Part shown: positions 49,586 through 57,129 of the stretch, piece after piece
Numbering within the stretch: position 1 is the first letter of the stretch
Layout of the letters: the number at the start of each line of letters is the position of its first letter
Source: Sphingomonas kaistensis
GTDB taxonomy: Bacteria; Pseudomonadota; Alphaproteobacteria; Sphingomonadales; Sphingomonadaceae
Length of the DNA stretch: 64,000 bases
Direction of reading: 5' to 3'
NCBI RefSeq assembly: GCF_011927725.1
Contig: NZ_JAATJC010000001.1
Span: forward strand, 1,185,001 to 1,249,000
Program-made: the position numbers and the translations under genes
The notes under the pieces: model-generated
Told to the model about the DNA's origin: nothing
Seen by the model: only the letters and a program-made list of their open reading frames with translations
Databases searched by the model: none

Positions 49586-49984
49586 TCAGTACTCGGGCGG
49601 CACCGACGACGGATCGGGCAGCTTGCGCAGCGCCTCGATCTCGGCCGATACGCGCTCGGCCGGATCAGTCGCGATCGTTTCCAGCGCCGCGAGCCGATCC
49701 TGCATGGTCCCGATCAGGCTGCGCAATTGCGTGGTTTCCTCGTCGATCGATGCCAGCGTCTTGACCGGTGCGGCCCTGGGGTCGGCGAACAGCTCGACAA
49801 AGCCACATTCGCTGCAGCGGCGCGAAACCAGTTCGGAGACCCGGATTCCGATGCCGAGCGAGGCGGCGAGCGCCTTCCACAGGCTCGGCACTTCGCCGTC
49901 GACCCATTTCACCCGGGCACCGGTGTCGGAGACGTAGGTGTAGCCCGGCGTCATCTGGCCGCGGCATTTGGGACAAGTGGGCAT
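49586..49984 (-). CDS. zinc-ribbon protein (DUF6487-like)
   Basis: Protein of 132 residues. An N-terminal zinc-ribbon pair (MPTCPKCRGQMTPGYTY) and a second pair (RRCSECGFVELFA) are separated by a beta region, then a coiled-coil tail (EETTQLRSLIGTMQDRLAALE). ATG 49984 has GGAG nine bases upstream. The pattern recalls DUF6487 proteins; function is unknown. It is convergent with nothing near and stands between the sco operon and the XRE regulator. Confidence 0.75.
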   Translation of the reverse strand: MPTCPKCRGQMTPGYTYVSDTGARVKWVDGEVPSLWKALAASLGIGIRVSELVSRRCSECGFVELFADPRAAPVKTLASIDEETTQLRSLIGTMQDRLAALETIATDPAERVSAEIEALRKLPDPSSVPPEY

Positions 49985-50088
49985 GGGCTCGGTGCTCCTG
50001 GCTCGCGGGATGCCGACTCGGCTCCCGGCTGTATTGCTCGGGTGAGACACTACAGGCGCGGGGGAGGTCGTCAAAGCCCAGGGGCGGT

Positions 50089-50886
50089 TTAGCCGGGCTG
50101 GGCGCCCGATCCGAGCGACCGGAGGATCGCGGCACTCGCTTCGTTCACCGGGAAGAAGCTCTCAATGGTGATTTCCGACAGGGTCACATCGTTGGCGGTG
50201 CCGAAGATGGTGGTCGTGGAGAGGAGCGACAATCGTCCGGCCGGCGTCTCCAGAACCAGCGGCGATACGAAGTCCGACGCCGATGGCGGACGTTCGGAGG
50301 CCGGCGCGGGGTAGGACCGTAATTCCTGCAGCAAAAGGTCGAGCCGGGGGTCCGCACTGGCGCGAAGCTGCTGGCCGAGGCGATGCAGCAGATGTGCCTT
50401 CCACTGCGCGAGGTTGACGATCCGCGGCGCCAGTCCTTCCGGATGCAGGCTGAGGCGGAGTACGTTGAGGCCGGCGCCGAGCAGGTGGTCGGCGGCGCCG
50501 TCCAGCAGCCGAAGCACCGCCGGGTTGGCGTGAAGCAGGTTCCAGCAGCGGTCCACCGCCAGAGCCGGAAAGGGCATGTGGCAGTCGATGATCCGCTCGA
50601 CTGCGGCACGCGCGGCGTCAAGCGCCGGATCGTCGAGGCTCCGCTCGCCATGGTCGGGGGCGAAGCCAGCCGCCAGCAGCAGCGCGTTGCGCTCCCGCAG
50701 CGGAAGGTCGAGCGTGTCGGCGATCCGTAGCACCATGGCGCGCGACGGGGCGGTGCGCCCGGTCTCGATGAAGCTCAGGTGGCGGCTGCTGATCTCGGCC
50801 TCGGCGGCGAGGTCGAGCTGGCTCAGCCGCCGGCGCTGCCGCCATTCGCGGAGGCTGGTCCCGAGCGCTGAATCATGTGCTGTCAT
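50089..50886 (-). CDS. XRE regulator with MmyB-like ligand-binding domain
   Basis: Transcription regulator of 265 residues. The N-terminal helix-turn-helix is SLREWRQRRRLSQLDLAAEAEISSRHLSF in outline (about residues 9-45, split here for length); the C-terminal part (from about 90) is the PAS-like MmyB domain with ALAVDRCWNLLHANPAVLRL and the AQWKAHLLHRLGQQ region. ATG 50886. It diverges from a membrane protein gene, and a palindrome at 50922-50938 between them is a good operator candidate. Confidence 0.87.
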   Translation of the reverse strand: MTAHDSALGTSLREWRQRRRLSQLDLAAEAEISSRHLSFIETGRTAPSRAMVLRIADTLDLPLRERNALLLAAGFAPDHGERSLDDPALDAARAAVERIIDCHMPFPALAVDRCWNLLHANPAVLRLLDGAADHLLGAGLNVLRLSLHPEGLAPRIVNLAQWKAHLLHRLGQQLRASADPRLDLLLQELRSYPAPASERPPSASDFVSPLVLETPAGRLSLLSTTTIFGTANDVTLSEITIESFFPVNEASAAILRSLGSGAQPG

Positions 50887-50921
50887 GCCTAGTCTTCTCG
50901 CCGTGCCCACACCCGAAAGCC

Positions 50922-50938
50922 ATTACCTCCCAGGTAAT
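50922..50938. promoter_or_regulatory. candidate XRE operator
   Basis: Perfect inverted repeat ATTACCT-CCC-AGGTAAT in the 112-base gap between the divergent regulator (start 50886) and the membrane protein gene (start 50999). Its position and symmetry fit a binding site for the dimeric regulator. Confidence 0.6.
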
Positions 50939-50998
50939 CGACTGGCGCTGCGCCTGCATCGATCCTGGCCCGGACACCAATTGTCAGGGAGATCGATC

Positions 50999-51391
50999 AT
51001 GCAACTTTCTTCGTTCCTGCGCACCGTCCTGAAGCTCGATGCCGCCAGCTGCCTGCTGATGTCGGCGGCGCTGGCCGGAGGCTCCAGGGTGCTCAGCCAG
51101 CCGCTCGGGCTGCCGGCCGCCTTTCTGTTCGAAAGCGGCGTGTTGCTGGCGATCGTCGGGCTGTACATCCTGTGGCTCGGCACCCGCGAGGAGACGGCGC
51201 CGGTGCTGGCGTGGGTGGTGGTGATCGGCAACATCGGCTGGGCGCTGGCAAGCGTCGCCGCCCTGACCATGCTGCCGGTGGTCGCCGGCCTCGGGCTTGC
51301 CGCGGTGGTGGGCCAGGCGGCGGCGGTGCTGCTGTTCGCGGCGCTGGAATGGCGCGGGGTACGCGAGTCCGCCTGGGCTTCGGCGCGCTGA
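50999..51391 (+). CDS. four-helix integral membrane protein
   Basis: Protein of 130 residues with four hydrophobic segments (about 10-30, 42-60, 70-88, 93-113), the loops being short. No family is assigned with confidence. AGGGAG lies upstream of ATG 50999. It is divergent from the XRE regulator, across a palindromic operator candidate, so it is probably the regulator's target. A stem-loop follows at 51403. Confidence 0.75.
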   Translation: MQLSSFLRTVLKLDAASCLLMSAALAGGSRVLSQPLGLPAAFLFESGVLLAIVGLYILWLGTREETAPVLAWVVVIGNIGWALASVAALTMLPVVAGLGLAAVVGQAAAVLLFAALEWRGVRESAWASAR

Positions 51392-51402
51392 CTAGGGAGT
51401 GG

Positions 51403-51429
51403 GGGAGCCGGCCGGTGCGGCGGGCTCCC
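51403..51429. terminator. stem-loop between convergent genes
   Basis: GGGAGCC (51403-51409) pairs with GGCTCCC (51423-51429), followed by TCTTACCTT. It separates the membrane protein gene from the convergent GST gene. Confidence 0.55.
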
Positions 51430-51437
51430 TCTTACCT

Positions 51438-52076
51438 TCAGGCGAACTGCTCGATCTTGAGGCCTTCATGGGCGATGGCGCGGACCACTGCCGGCCGCTC
51501 GACCACGCGCGAGACGAGCCCGGTCCAGCGCGGGTACAGCGTCAGGTCGAACTTGGCGGCCCGGGCCCAACGGTAGAAGACCGCGGCATAGCTGTCGGCG
51601 GCGGTGTACTCGTCGCCCGCCAGCCAGCCGTCGCCGCACAAGTCGTCGAGCTCGACGAAATGGCTCGTCAGCGCGGCATGGGCGCCGTCCTTGATGCCCT
51701 GGTGGAAGCTTTCGTCGGCGGTGAAGCGGGCCGGGCGGAACAGCGCGGCAAAGGCGGTGGCGTGGACGGTGCCGCTCAGCCAGCTCAGCATCTGCATGGC
51801 CTTGGCGGTTTTGAAGGCGTCGCCGCGCGGCACCGAACCCGGCGCGCCGAATCGGTCGGCGAGATAGCCGAGGATCGCGAGGTTCTCGGTAATGGTGCCT
51901 TCGTCGGTGACCAGCGCGGGGACACGGCCATGCGGGTTGACCGCGAGATAATCGGGGGTGCGCTGCTCGCCCGCAGCGAAGTCGATCCGCACCGCTCCGT
52001 GCTCGGCCTCTGCCTCATGTAGGGCGATGTGGGTGACGAGGCTGCACGCGCCGGGCGAATAGAAGAGTTTCAGCAT
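51438..52076 (-). CDS. glutathione S-transferase, beta-like
   Basis: Glutathione S-transferase of 212 residues. The N-terminal thioredoxin-like domain has the beta-class-like LFYSPGACSLVTHIAL with Cys11, the cis-Pro motif GRVPAL and TITENLAILGYLADRF; the C-terminal domain is helical with YTAADSYAAVFYRWA. It conjugates glutathione to electrophiles or reduces peroxides. ATG 52076. Confidence 0.92.
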   Translation of the reverse strand: MLKLFYSPGACSLVTHIALHEAEAEHGAVRIDFAAGEQRTPDYLAVNPHGRVPALVTDEGTITENLAILGYLADRFGAPGSVPRGDAFKTAKAMQMLSWLSGTVHATAFAALFRPARFTADESFHQGIKDGAHAALTSHFVELDDLCGDGWLAGDEYTAADSYAAVFYRWARAAKFDLTLYPRWTGLVSRVVERPAVVRAIAHEGLKIEQFA

Positions 52077-52104
52077 GGTGTCTCCGTCGCCCCGGCGGAA
52101 ACCG

Positions 52105-52145
52105 GAGCCTCAGGCAGCAAACGCGCTCGCCGCTGCCTGAGGCTC
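52105..52145 (-). terminator. perfect 14-bp inverted repeat between SCP2 and GST genes
   Basis: GAGCCTCAGGCAGC (52105-52118) and GCTGCCTGAGGCTC (52132-52145) pair over 14 bp with a 13-base loop. Leftward it follows the SCP2-like stop by 15 bases; rightward it is followed by AACCTTATTTT. A strong structural terminator or a repeat element. Confidence 0.65.
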
Positions 52146-52160
52146 AACCTTATTTTGCGC

Positions 52161-52460
52161 TCAGCGCAGCTTGGCGAGGACGCCCTGGAGCTGCATCGCG
52201 TTGGACATGTCGCCCTCGACCTTGAGCTTGCCGGTCATGAAGGCGGTCATCCCGTCGAGCTGGCCGGCGGCCATCGATTCCCAGTCGGCCCAGCTGACCT
52301 TGAGCGTGGTGTCGGCCGGGGTTTCGGCATCTTCGGTGACCTGGTTGGCCTGACCGTCGAGCAGGATCGCGCCCTCGTCGCCGAAGTGCAGGCGCACCTT
52401 CTTGCCGGGAACGAACGCCTGGGCGTCCTGCATCTTGGCCACCAGTTCCTGCTTGGTCAT
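52161..52460 (-). CDS. SCP2 sterol-carrier domain protein
   Basis: Small soluble protein of 99 residues with the SCP2 pattern: VRLHFGDEGAILLDG, LKVSWADWESMAAGQLDGMT and GKLKVEGDMSNAMQLQGVL. The domain binds lipids or hydrophobic ligands. ATG 52460 is the start. It follows pgsA by 68 bases on the same strand, so a lipid-linked role is plausible but not shown. Confidence 0.88.
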   Translation of the reverse strand: MTKQELVAKMQDAQAFVPGKKVRLHFGDEGAILLDGQANQVTEDAETPADTTLKVSWADWESMAAGQLDGMTAFMTGKLKVEGDMSNAMQLQGVLAKLR

Positions 52461-52528
52461 CGTCAATCCTCCTGACAAAATTGTAGGTAAGCTCGTAGCG
52501 AGCGGCCTTTTGCTGGGCAAGGCCAGCG

Positions 52529-53095
52529 TCAATCCATGTGCTTGATGCCGATCCTGAGATAATCCCAGCCGGTGATTCCGGTCAGGATCGCGGCCGCCCA
52601 CAGGCTGACGAGGCCGGTGGAATGGACCCACCAGACGTCCGGGGTGGCGCCGGCCAGGATCAGCGCCCCAAGCGCGACGAGCTGGAAGGTGGTCTTCCAC
52701 TTGGCGAGCCTGGAGACCGGCATGGAGACATGCAGCGGGGCAAGGAATTCGCGCAGGCCCGAGACGATGAGCTCGCGCAGCAGGATGATCCCGGCGGGCA
52801 GTAGGTGCAGGCCATGGATGATCGGCTGCGCATCGGGCTGGCGGCTGGAGATGAGCATCAGGATCACCGCGGCGACCATGATCTTGTCGGCGATCGGGTC
52901 GAGGAACTGGCCGAGCCGGCTGATCTGCCCGTGGGCGCGGGCCAGGTAGCCGTCGAAATAATCGGTGATCCCGACCAGGCAGTAGAGGATGAAGGTGACC
53001 AGATAGTCGATCGGCTGCGGCCGCCACAGCAGGAACACCAGGATCGGCACCGCGAAGATGCGCGACAGGGTCAGGAGGTTGGGCAGCGAGAGCAT
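52529..53095 (-). CDS. pgsA: CDP-diacylglycerol-glycerol-3-phosphate 3-phosphatidyltransferase
   Basis: Inner-membrane enzyme making phosphatidylglycerol phosphate, precursor of phosphatidylglycerol and cardiolipin. The 188-residue protein starts MLSLPNLLTLSRIFAVP and has the CDP-alcohol phosphotransferase motif DGYLARAHGQISRLGQFLDP, completed by IADK (D-G-x2-A-R-x8-G-x3-D-x3-D), with six or so membrane helices. ATG 53095; the extension upstream is not family-like. It diverges from an LplT-like transporter gene, also a lipid function. Confidence 0.95.
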   Translation of the reverse strand: MLSLPNLLTLSRIFAVPILVFLLWRPQPIDYLVTFILYCLVGITDYFDGYLARAHGQISRLGQFLDPIADKIMVAAVILMLISSRQPDAQPIIHGLHLLPAGIILLRELIVSGLREFLAPLHVSMPVSRLAKWKTTFQLVALGALILAGATPDVWWVHSTGLVSLWAAAILTGITGWDYLRIGIKHMD

Positions 53096-53210
53096 CGTTC
53101 CGGCCCGTCTTAGGACAAGCGTGGCAGAACGCCAAAGGGGCTTGTTGGCGATGGCCCCAACCACCGCTAAGCCACTGGCGAACCTGCACACTGCGTAAGG
53201 CGCTTCGAGC

Positions 53211-54551
53211 TTGATCCAGAATGTTTCGCACCTGCTGAGGACCCGGCGCTTCGTGCCGTTGTTCGTCACGCAGTTCCTCGGCGCCTTCAACGACAACCTG
53301 TTCCGCACCGCGATGGTGATGCTGGTGATCTACGGCATCTACAAATCGGAAGCGCAGGAAGCGGCCTTCTCGGCGCTTGCCGGGGGCCTGTTCATCCTGC
53401 CCTTCTTCCTGCTCTCGGCACTGTCCGGGCAACTGGCCGATGCGATCGACAAGACCCGCATCATCCGCGCGGTGAAGACCGCCGAGATCGGGATCATGGT
53501 GTTCGGGGCGGCCGGATTGCTGCTGCTCAACGTGCCGCTGATGCTGGTCGCACTGACCGCGATGGGCGTCCACTCGACCTTCTTCGGACCGATCAAATAC
53601 GCCATCCTTCCGCAGCACTTGGAAAATGACGAAGTTCTGGGCGGGACCGGGCTGGTCGAGGCCGGGACCTATATCGCGATCCTCGGCGGGACGATCCTCG
53701 GCGGACTGCTGGTCGTGCAGGATCCGGACGGACGCTATCATGCCGAATATGCGGCGGCGGCGGTGCTGCTGGTCGCAGTGGCGGGGCGGGTCGCGGGGCA
53801 TTTCGTGCCCCCGGCGCCGCCTTCGACAGAGGATAGCGGGACGGAGAACGACCCCGACCTGCCGCGGCCGGGGCTCGACTGGCACATCCTGCGCGCCTCG
53901 ATCCGGCTGGTGAAGGCGACCATGCACGTGCCGCGCCTGTTCGTGGCGATCATGGCGATCAGCTTTTTCTGGGCGATGGGGGCGGTGCTGGCCGCGCAAT
54001 TCCCGCCGCTGGTCAAGAACGTGTTCGGCGGCGACCAGAGCGTCGCGACCCTGTTCCTCGCCATCTTCTCGGTCGGGGTGGCGACCGGTTCGCTGATCAT
54101 CAACCGGCTGCTCAACGGACAGGTGTCGGCCCGCTTCGCCCCCGTCTCCGCGCTCCTGATGGGGCTGTGCGTGCTTGCGCTCTACCTCTTCAGCCGCACC
54201 TGGACGCCGTTCCCCGAACTGGCCGGGATCAAGACCTTCCTGGCCGAGCCGTCGGGCTGGCCGGTGGTGGCGAGCCTGTTCGGCGTGGCCACGTTCGGGG
54301 GCATGTTCGTGGTCCCGCTCTACGCCTATCTGACCACCACGGTCCCCAAGTCGGAAACGGCGCGGACGGTGGCCGCCAACAACATCGTCAATTCAGGCGC
54401 CATGGTCGGCGCGACCGTGATCCTGTTCTGCCTGGTCCAGCTTGGCGTGTCGGTGCAAGAAACCTTGTTGCTGGTCGCGGCGGGCACAGTCGTGTCGGCG
54501 TTCCTTGGCCGCAAGCTGCACCAGGCGTGCGTGGCAGCGGGCTGCCCCTAG
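53211..54551 (+). CDS. MFS transporter, LplT-like
   Basis: Major facilitator membrane protein of 446 residues with about twelve helices and the LplT-type N-terminus FVTQFLGAFNDNLFRTAMVM, plus FFGPIKYAILPQ in the central loop. LplT flips lysophospholipids inward for repair. The start is TTG 53211 (codons for IQNVSHLLRTRRF follow), since no ATG is in frame. It diverges from pgsA, which supports a phospholipid link. Confidence 0.87.
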   Translation: MIQNVSHLLRTRRFVPLFVTQFLGAFNDNLFRTAMVMLVIYGIYKSEAQEAAFSALAGGLFILPFFLLSALSGQLADAIDKTRIIRAVKTAEIGIMVFGAAGLLLLNVPLMLVALTAMGVHSTFFGPIKYAILPQHLENDEVLGGTGLVEAGTYIAILGGTILGGLLVVQDPDGRYHAEYAAAAVLLVAVAGRVAGHFVPPAPPSTEDSGTENDPDLPRPGLDWHILRASIRLVKATMHVPRLFVAIMAISFFWAMGAVLAAQFPPLVKNVFGGDQSVATLFLAIFSVGVATGSLIINRLLNGQVSARFAPVSALLMGLCVLALYLFSRTWTPFPELAGIKTFLAEPSGWPVVASLFGVATFGGMFVVPLYAYLTTTVPKSETARTVAANNIVNSGAMVGATVILFCLVQLGVSVQETLLLVAAGTVVSAFLGRKLHQACVAAGCP

Positions 54552-54558
54552 GCCCCGT

Positions 54559-54753
54559 TCAGGCGATGAACAGGCTGATGGCGAGGAAGCCGGCGGCGTA
54601 AGCGGTCGCGAACAGCCTTGCGTCGGGACTGAGGCCTTCGGGCATCCGGCGCGCAAGCTGCAGCAGCCAGCGCCGGCCGACGCCGAAATTCAGCGGATGC
54701 GGACCGCCGAGGCGGACGGAATAGGGCAGGGCGACGGCCCGGACGCGACGCAT
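54559..54753 (-). CDS. 64-residue protein with one membrane helix
   Basis: Short protein MRRVRAVALPYSVRLGGPHPL...: a basic front, a Gly/Pro-rich stretch, then a C-terminal helix FATAYAAGFLAISLFIA. AGGTG lies upstream of ATG 54753. It is convergent with the MFS gene, 7 bases apart. No family is recognised; a real gene is likely but not certain. Confidence 0.55.
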   Translation of the reverse strand: MRRVRAVALPYSVRLGGPHPLNFGVGRRWLLQLARRMPEGLSPDARLFATAYAAGFLAISLFIA

Positions 54754-54864
54754 GGCAACACCTTAACGTGGTTTTTACCATGCTGAAACGGGGCGCGCGG
54801 GAAATCCGTTTCCGTCCTCGCTCGGGGTGTTCAGTTGTGGGACAAGCCGGCCCCGGGGCAGCCT

Positions 54865-56487
54865 TCAGGCAGTGTGCCGCAGCGGCATCTCGCCTTCGAC
54901 CGAGCGGCGGCGGAGCAGGTCGGCCACCCCGTCGGCGTTCATCGGCTTGCCGACGAACCAGCCCTGGCCGGTATGCGCGCCGAGCGCCGCGGCCTTTTCA
55001 TAGGTGATCGCATCCTCGAGGCCCTCGGCGGTAACCGGAATGCCCAGCGCCTGGGCGAGGGTCGTCACCGCCTTGATAATGGCGGCGCTTTCGCGATCGA
55101 CATGGACGGTCGCCATGAAGCTGCGATCGATCTTGATCATGTCCAGCGGCAGCATGCGCAAATGTGACAGGCTGGAGAAGCCGGTGCCGAAATCGTCCAG
55201 CGCGAGGCGGACGCCCTGGTTCTTGAGGCTGACCACCAAGTTGCGGGCAAGGTCGATGTCCGCGAACAGCGAGCTTTCCGTCAGCTCGACGATCAGCCGG
55301 TCGGCCGGGAAGCCATGTTCGGTGATCAGCCGCACCAGCCGCTGCGCCAGCCACAGGTCGGACATTTGCGCGGGCGAGATGTTGATCGACAGGCTGAAGT
55401 CGCCGTCCCACGCCTTGGCGGCGTCCAGCGCCTGGTCGACGACCAGCTCGCTCAAGGGCCCGATCAGGCCGATCTCCTCGGACACCGGAATGAACAGCTC
55501 GGGGCTAAGCAGGCCGCGATTGGGATGCTGCCAGCGAGCCAGTACCTCAAACCCGGTCAGCGCGCCGGTGACGAGGTCGACCTGCGGCTCGAAGTACGGA
55601 ATGAACTGGCGATGCTCGATGGCGATGCGGATCGCCTCCTCGAGCTCGCTGCGCTCGATCAGCGCCTTTTCCATGCCGCTGTCGAACCATGTCGGTCGCG
55701 CTGCGCGGGCGCTCCGGGCGTCGTCCAGCGCGATATCGGCCCGGCGCAAAATGTCGGCGGCGCGGCAGGCTGTGCCCGGAGGGGCGCTGGCAATGCCGGA
55801 AACGGCGCCCACCTGCACATAGGTACCGGCGATGTCATAGGTCCGGCTGACGTCGCGAAGCAGGGCTTCGGCGAGGCGCTCGGCGGAGGCGAGGTCGTCC
55901 TTGTCGACCGCCATCGCGATCCCGAACTCGTCGCCGGACAGGCGTGCGACCACCGCATCGGCGGGCACGTCGGCACACATCGCCTCGCCGATCCGCTTCA
56001 GCAGGGCGTCGCCCATCTCGTAGCCGAAGCGATCGTTGATCCGCTTGAACCGCTGCATCTGGAGCGAAATGATGACCAGGCAATGATCGGCGTCGATCTT
56101 CGCCTTGCACAGGGCATCGACGCCCTCGGCGAAGCCCTTGCGATTGGCGAGGCCGGTGATGCTGTCGGTCGCTTCCTGAAGCGCGGCGCGGCGTTCGCCC
56201 TCGGCGCGCAGGGCCGCTTCCTGTTGCAGGTCGGCATAACGGCGATAGCCGAACAGGATCAGCGCCACGTTCAGCACCAGCGCCGCTGCGGCGACCTGGA
56301 CGCTGGGGTCGAGCCCGCTGGCCTTTTCGCTGGCAACCAGCTGCAGCAGTCCGCTGCCGTTCCAGATGAAAGCGCCCATGGCGCACAGGAGCAGAAGGAT
56401 CACCGGTAGCTCTGCCCTTGCGGGCCACCGGCTACGTTGAAGAGAGGAATGTACAGGCACAGAAGCGAGCATCACCCGGTCATGCAC
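54865..56487 (-). CDS. degenerate GGDEF / EAL cyclic-di-GMP protein
   Basis: Membrane-bound signalling protein of 540 residues with two N-terminal membrane helices (about 27-47 and 65-81). The GGDEF domain has SGDEF at 184-188, and the metal-binding Asp pair of D-x-D-x-F-K is replaced (LQMQRFK), so cyclase activity is probably lost. The EAL domain reads EVL (Glu314) and keeps Asn369, Glu404, Asp431/432 (DDFGTGFSSL), Lys452 and Glu488, so phosphodiesterase activity is likely. It may lower c-di-GMP, with GTP binding as an input. Confidence 0.9.
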   Translation of the reverse strand: MHDRVMLASVPVHSSLQRSRWPARAELPVILLLLCAMGAFIWNGSGLLQLVASEKASGLDPSVQVAAAALVLNVALILFGYRRYADLQQEAALRAEGERRAALQEATDSITGLANRKGFAEGVDALCKAKIDADHCLVIISLQMQRFKRINDRFGYEMGDALLKRIGEAMCADVPADAVVARLSGDEFGIAMAVDKDDLASAERLAEALLRDVSRTYDIAGTYVQVGAVSGIASAPPGTACRAADILRRADIALDDARSARAARPTWFDSGMEKALIERSELEEAIRIAIEHRQFIPYFEPQVDLVTGALTGFEVLARWQHPNRGLLSPELFIPVSEEIGLIGPLSELVVDQALDAAKAWDGDFSLSINISPAQMSDLWLAQRLVRLITEHGFPADRLIVELTESSLFADIDLARNLVVSLKNQGVRLALDDFGTGFSSLSHLRMLPLDMIKIDRSFMATVHVDRESAAIIKAVTTLAQALGIPVTAEGLEDAITYEKAAALGAHTGQGWFVGKPMNADGVADLLRRRSVEGEMPLRHTA

Positions 56488-56546
56488 GCATACCCGTTAA
56501 AGTTTCCCTCCATTTCGGTTCATTCGCTGCAACCGATCGCCAGCGC

Positions 56547-56632
56547 TGGTGCGGACGGCGGGACTTGAACCCGCACTTCGTTACCGAAAGCCGATTTTAA
56601 GTCGGCAGCGTCTACCATTCCGCCACGTCCGC
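56547..56632 (-). tRNA. tRNA-Leu (anticodon UAA)
   Basis: Class II tRNA on the leftward strand. Acceptor arms GCGGACG and CGTCCGC pair, the anticodon stem GCCGA/TCGGC encloses CTTAAAA with anticodon TAA, the variable arm is long, and the T-arm is GCGGG-TTCAAGT-CCCGC. The CCA end is encoded (56547-56549). It decodes UUA/UUG leucine codons, rare in a GC-rich genome. Confidence 0.96.
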
Positions 56633-56766
56633 ATGGGGCCCGGCGGACTTGCCCCGCACAGGTCGCACGGGTCAAGCGGATCGGTGCTCGAGAAAATAAC
56701 GGCTCCGTCATGGACCCGCAGCGCCAGTCTCGCGTTCGTTCAGCCGCAAGACAAGGAGCACAAGCC

Positions 56767-56892
56767 ATGATTCGCAAGGTAATGACCCTGGCCCTGATCG
56801 CCGGTTCGATGAGCATCGCAGCGTGCAACACCGTTCGCGGTGCGGCCGCCGACGTGAACTCGGCCGCCAACGCGGTCGACAACAGCCTTTGA
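56767..56892 (+). CDS. entericidin-like lipoprotein 1
   Basis: 41-residue protein MIRKVMTLALIAGSMSIAAC followed by NTVRGAAADVNSAANAVDNSL, with a lipobox ending in Cys20 and the Cys-Asn-Thr-x-x-Gly pattern of the entericidin EcnA/EcnB family. AAGGAG precedes ATG 56767 by eight bases. A second copy lies 42 bases downstream. Entericidins are small membrane lipoproteins linked to stress and lysis; function here is not tested. Confidence 0.85.
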   Translation: MIRKVMTLALIAGSMSIAACNTVRGAAADVNSAANAVDNSL

Positions 56893-56934
56893 TCCGGGGC
56901 ATGGGTCATTCCGGTTTCACAACGGAGATGACCC

Positions 56935-57072
56935 ATGCGCAAGATCGTGACCCTGGCCCTGATCGGCAGCTCGCTGGCCCTGGTGGCCTGCAACACCGTT
57001 CGCGGTGCCGCCAATGATCTGAACTCGGCTGCGAACTGCACCGAGAACACCATCAACGGCGGCCGCTGCTAA
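56935..57072 (+). CDS. entericidin-like lipoprotein 2
   Basis: 45-residue tandem paralogue: MRKIVTLALIGSSLALVAC then NTVRGAANDLNSAANCTEN and a tail TINGGRC. The lipobox Cys is residue 19. It shares the NTVRGAA core and the Ser-Ala-Ala-Asn turn with copy 1 but carries extra cysteines at the end. GGAG lies about eight bases upstream. A strong terminator follows. It is too short to appear in standard gene lists. Confidence 0.85.
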   Translation: MRKIVTLALIGSSLALVACNTVRGAANDLNSAANCTENTINGGRC

Positions 57073-57099
57073 GCCAACGGCCAGGTCTGGAATGAGGAA

Positions 57100-57129
57100 C
57101 CCCGCCGGTCACGAACCGGCGGGGTTTTT
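57100..57129 (+). terminator. intrinsic terminator of the entericidin pair
   Basis: CCCCGCCGGT (57100-57109) and ACCGGCGGGG (57115-57124) form a perfect 10-bp stem with a five-base loop and are followed by five Ts. Confidence 0.92.

Noticed and set aside
52161..53999. A 612-residue leftward frame joining the SCP2 gene to the region opposite the transporter
   Set aside because: Only its last 99 residues look like a protein (SCP2 domain, with its own ATG). The rest overlaps pgsA out of frame and the transporter antisense.
56520..57056. A 178-residue leftward frame across the tRNA-Leu and entericidin region
   Set aside because: It covers a tRNA gene and is antisense to two well-supported lipoprotein genes.
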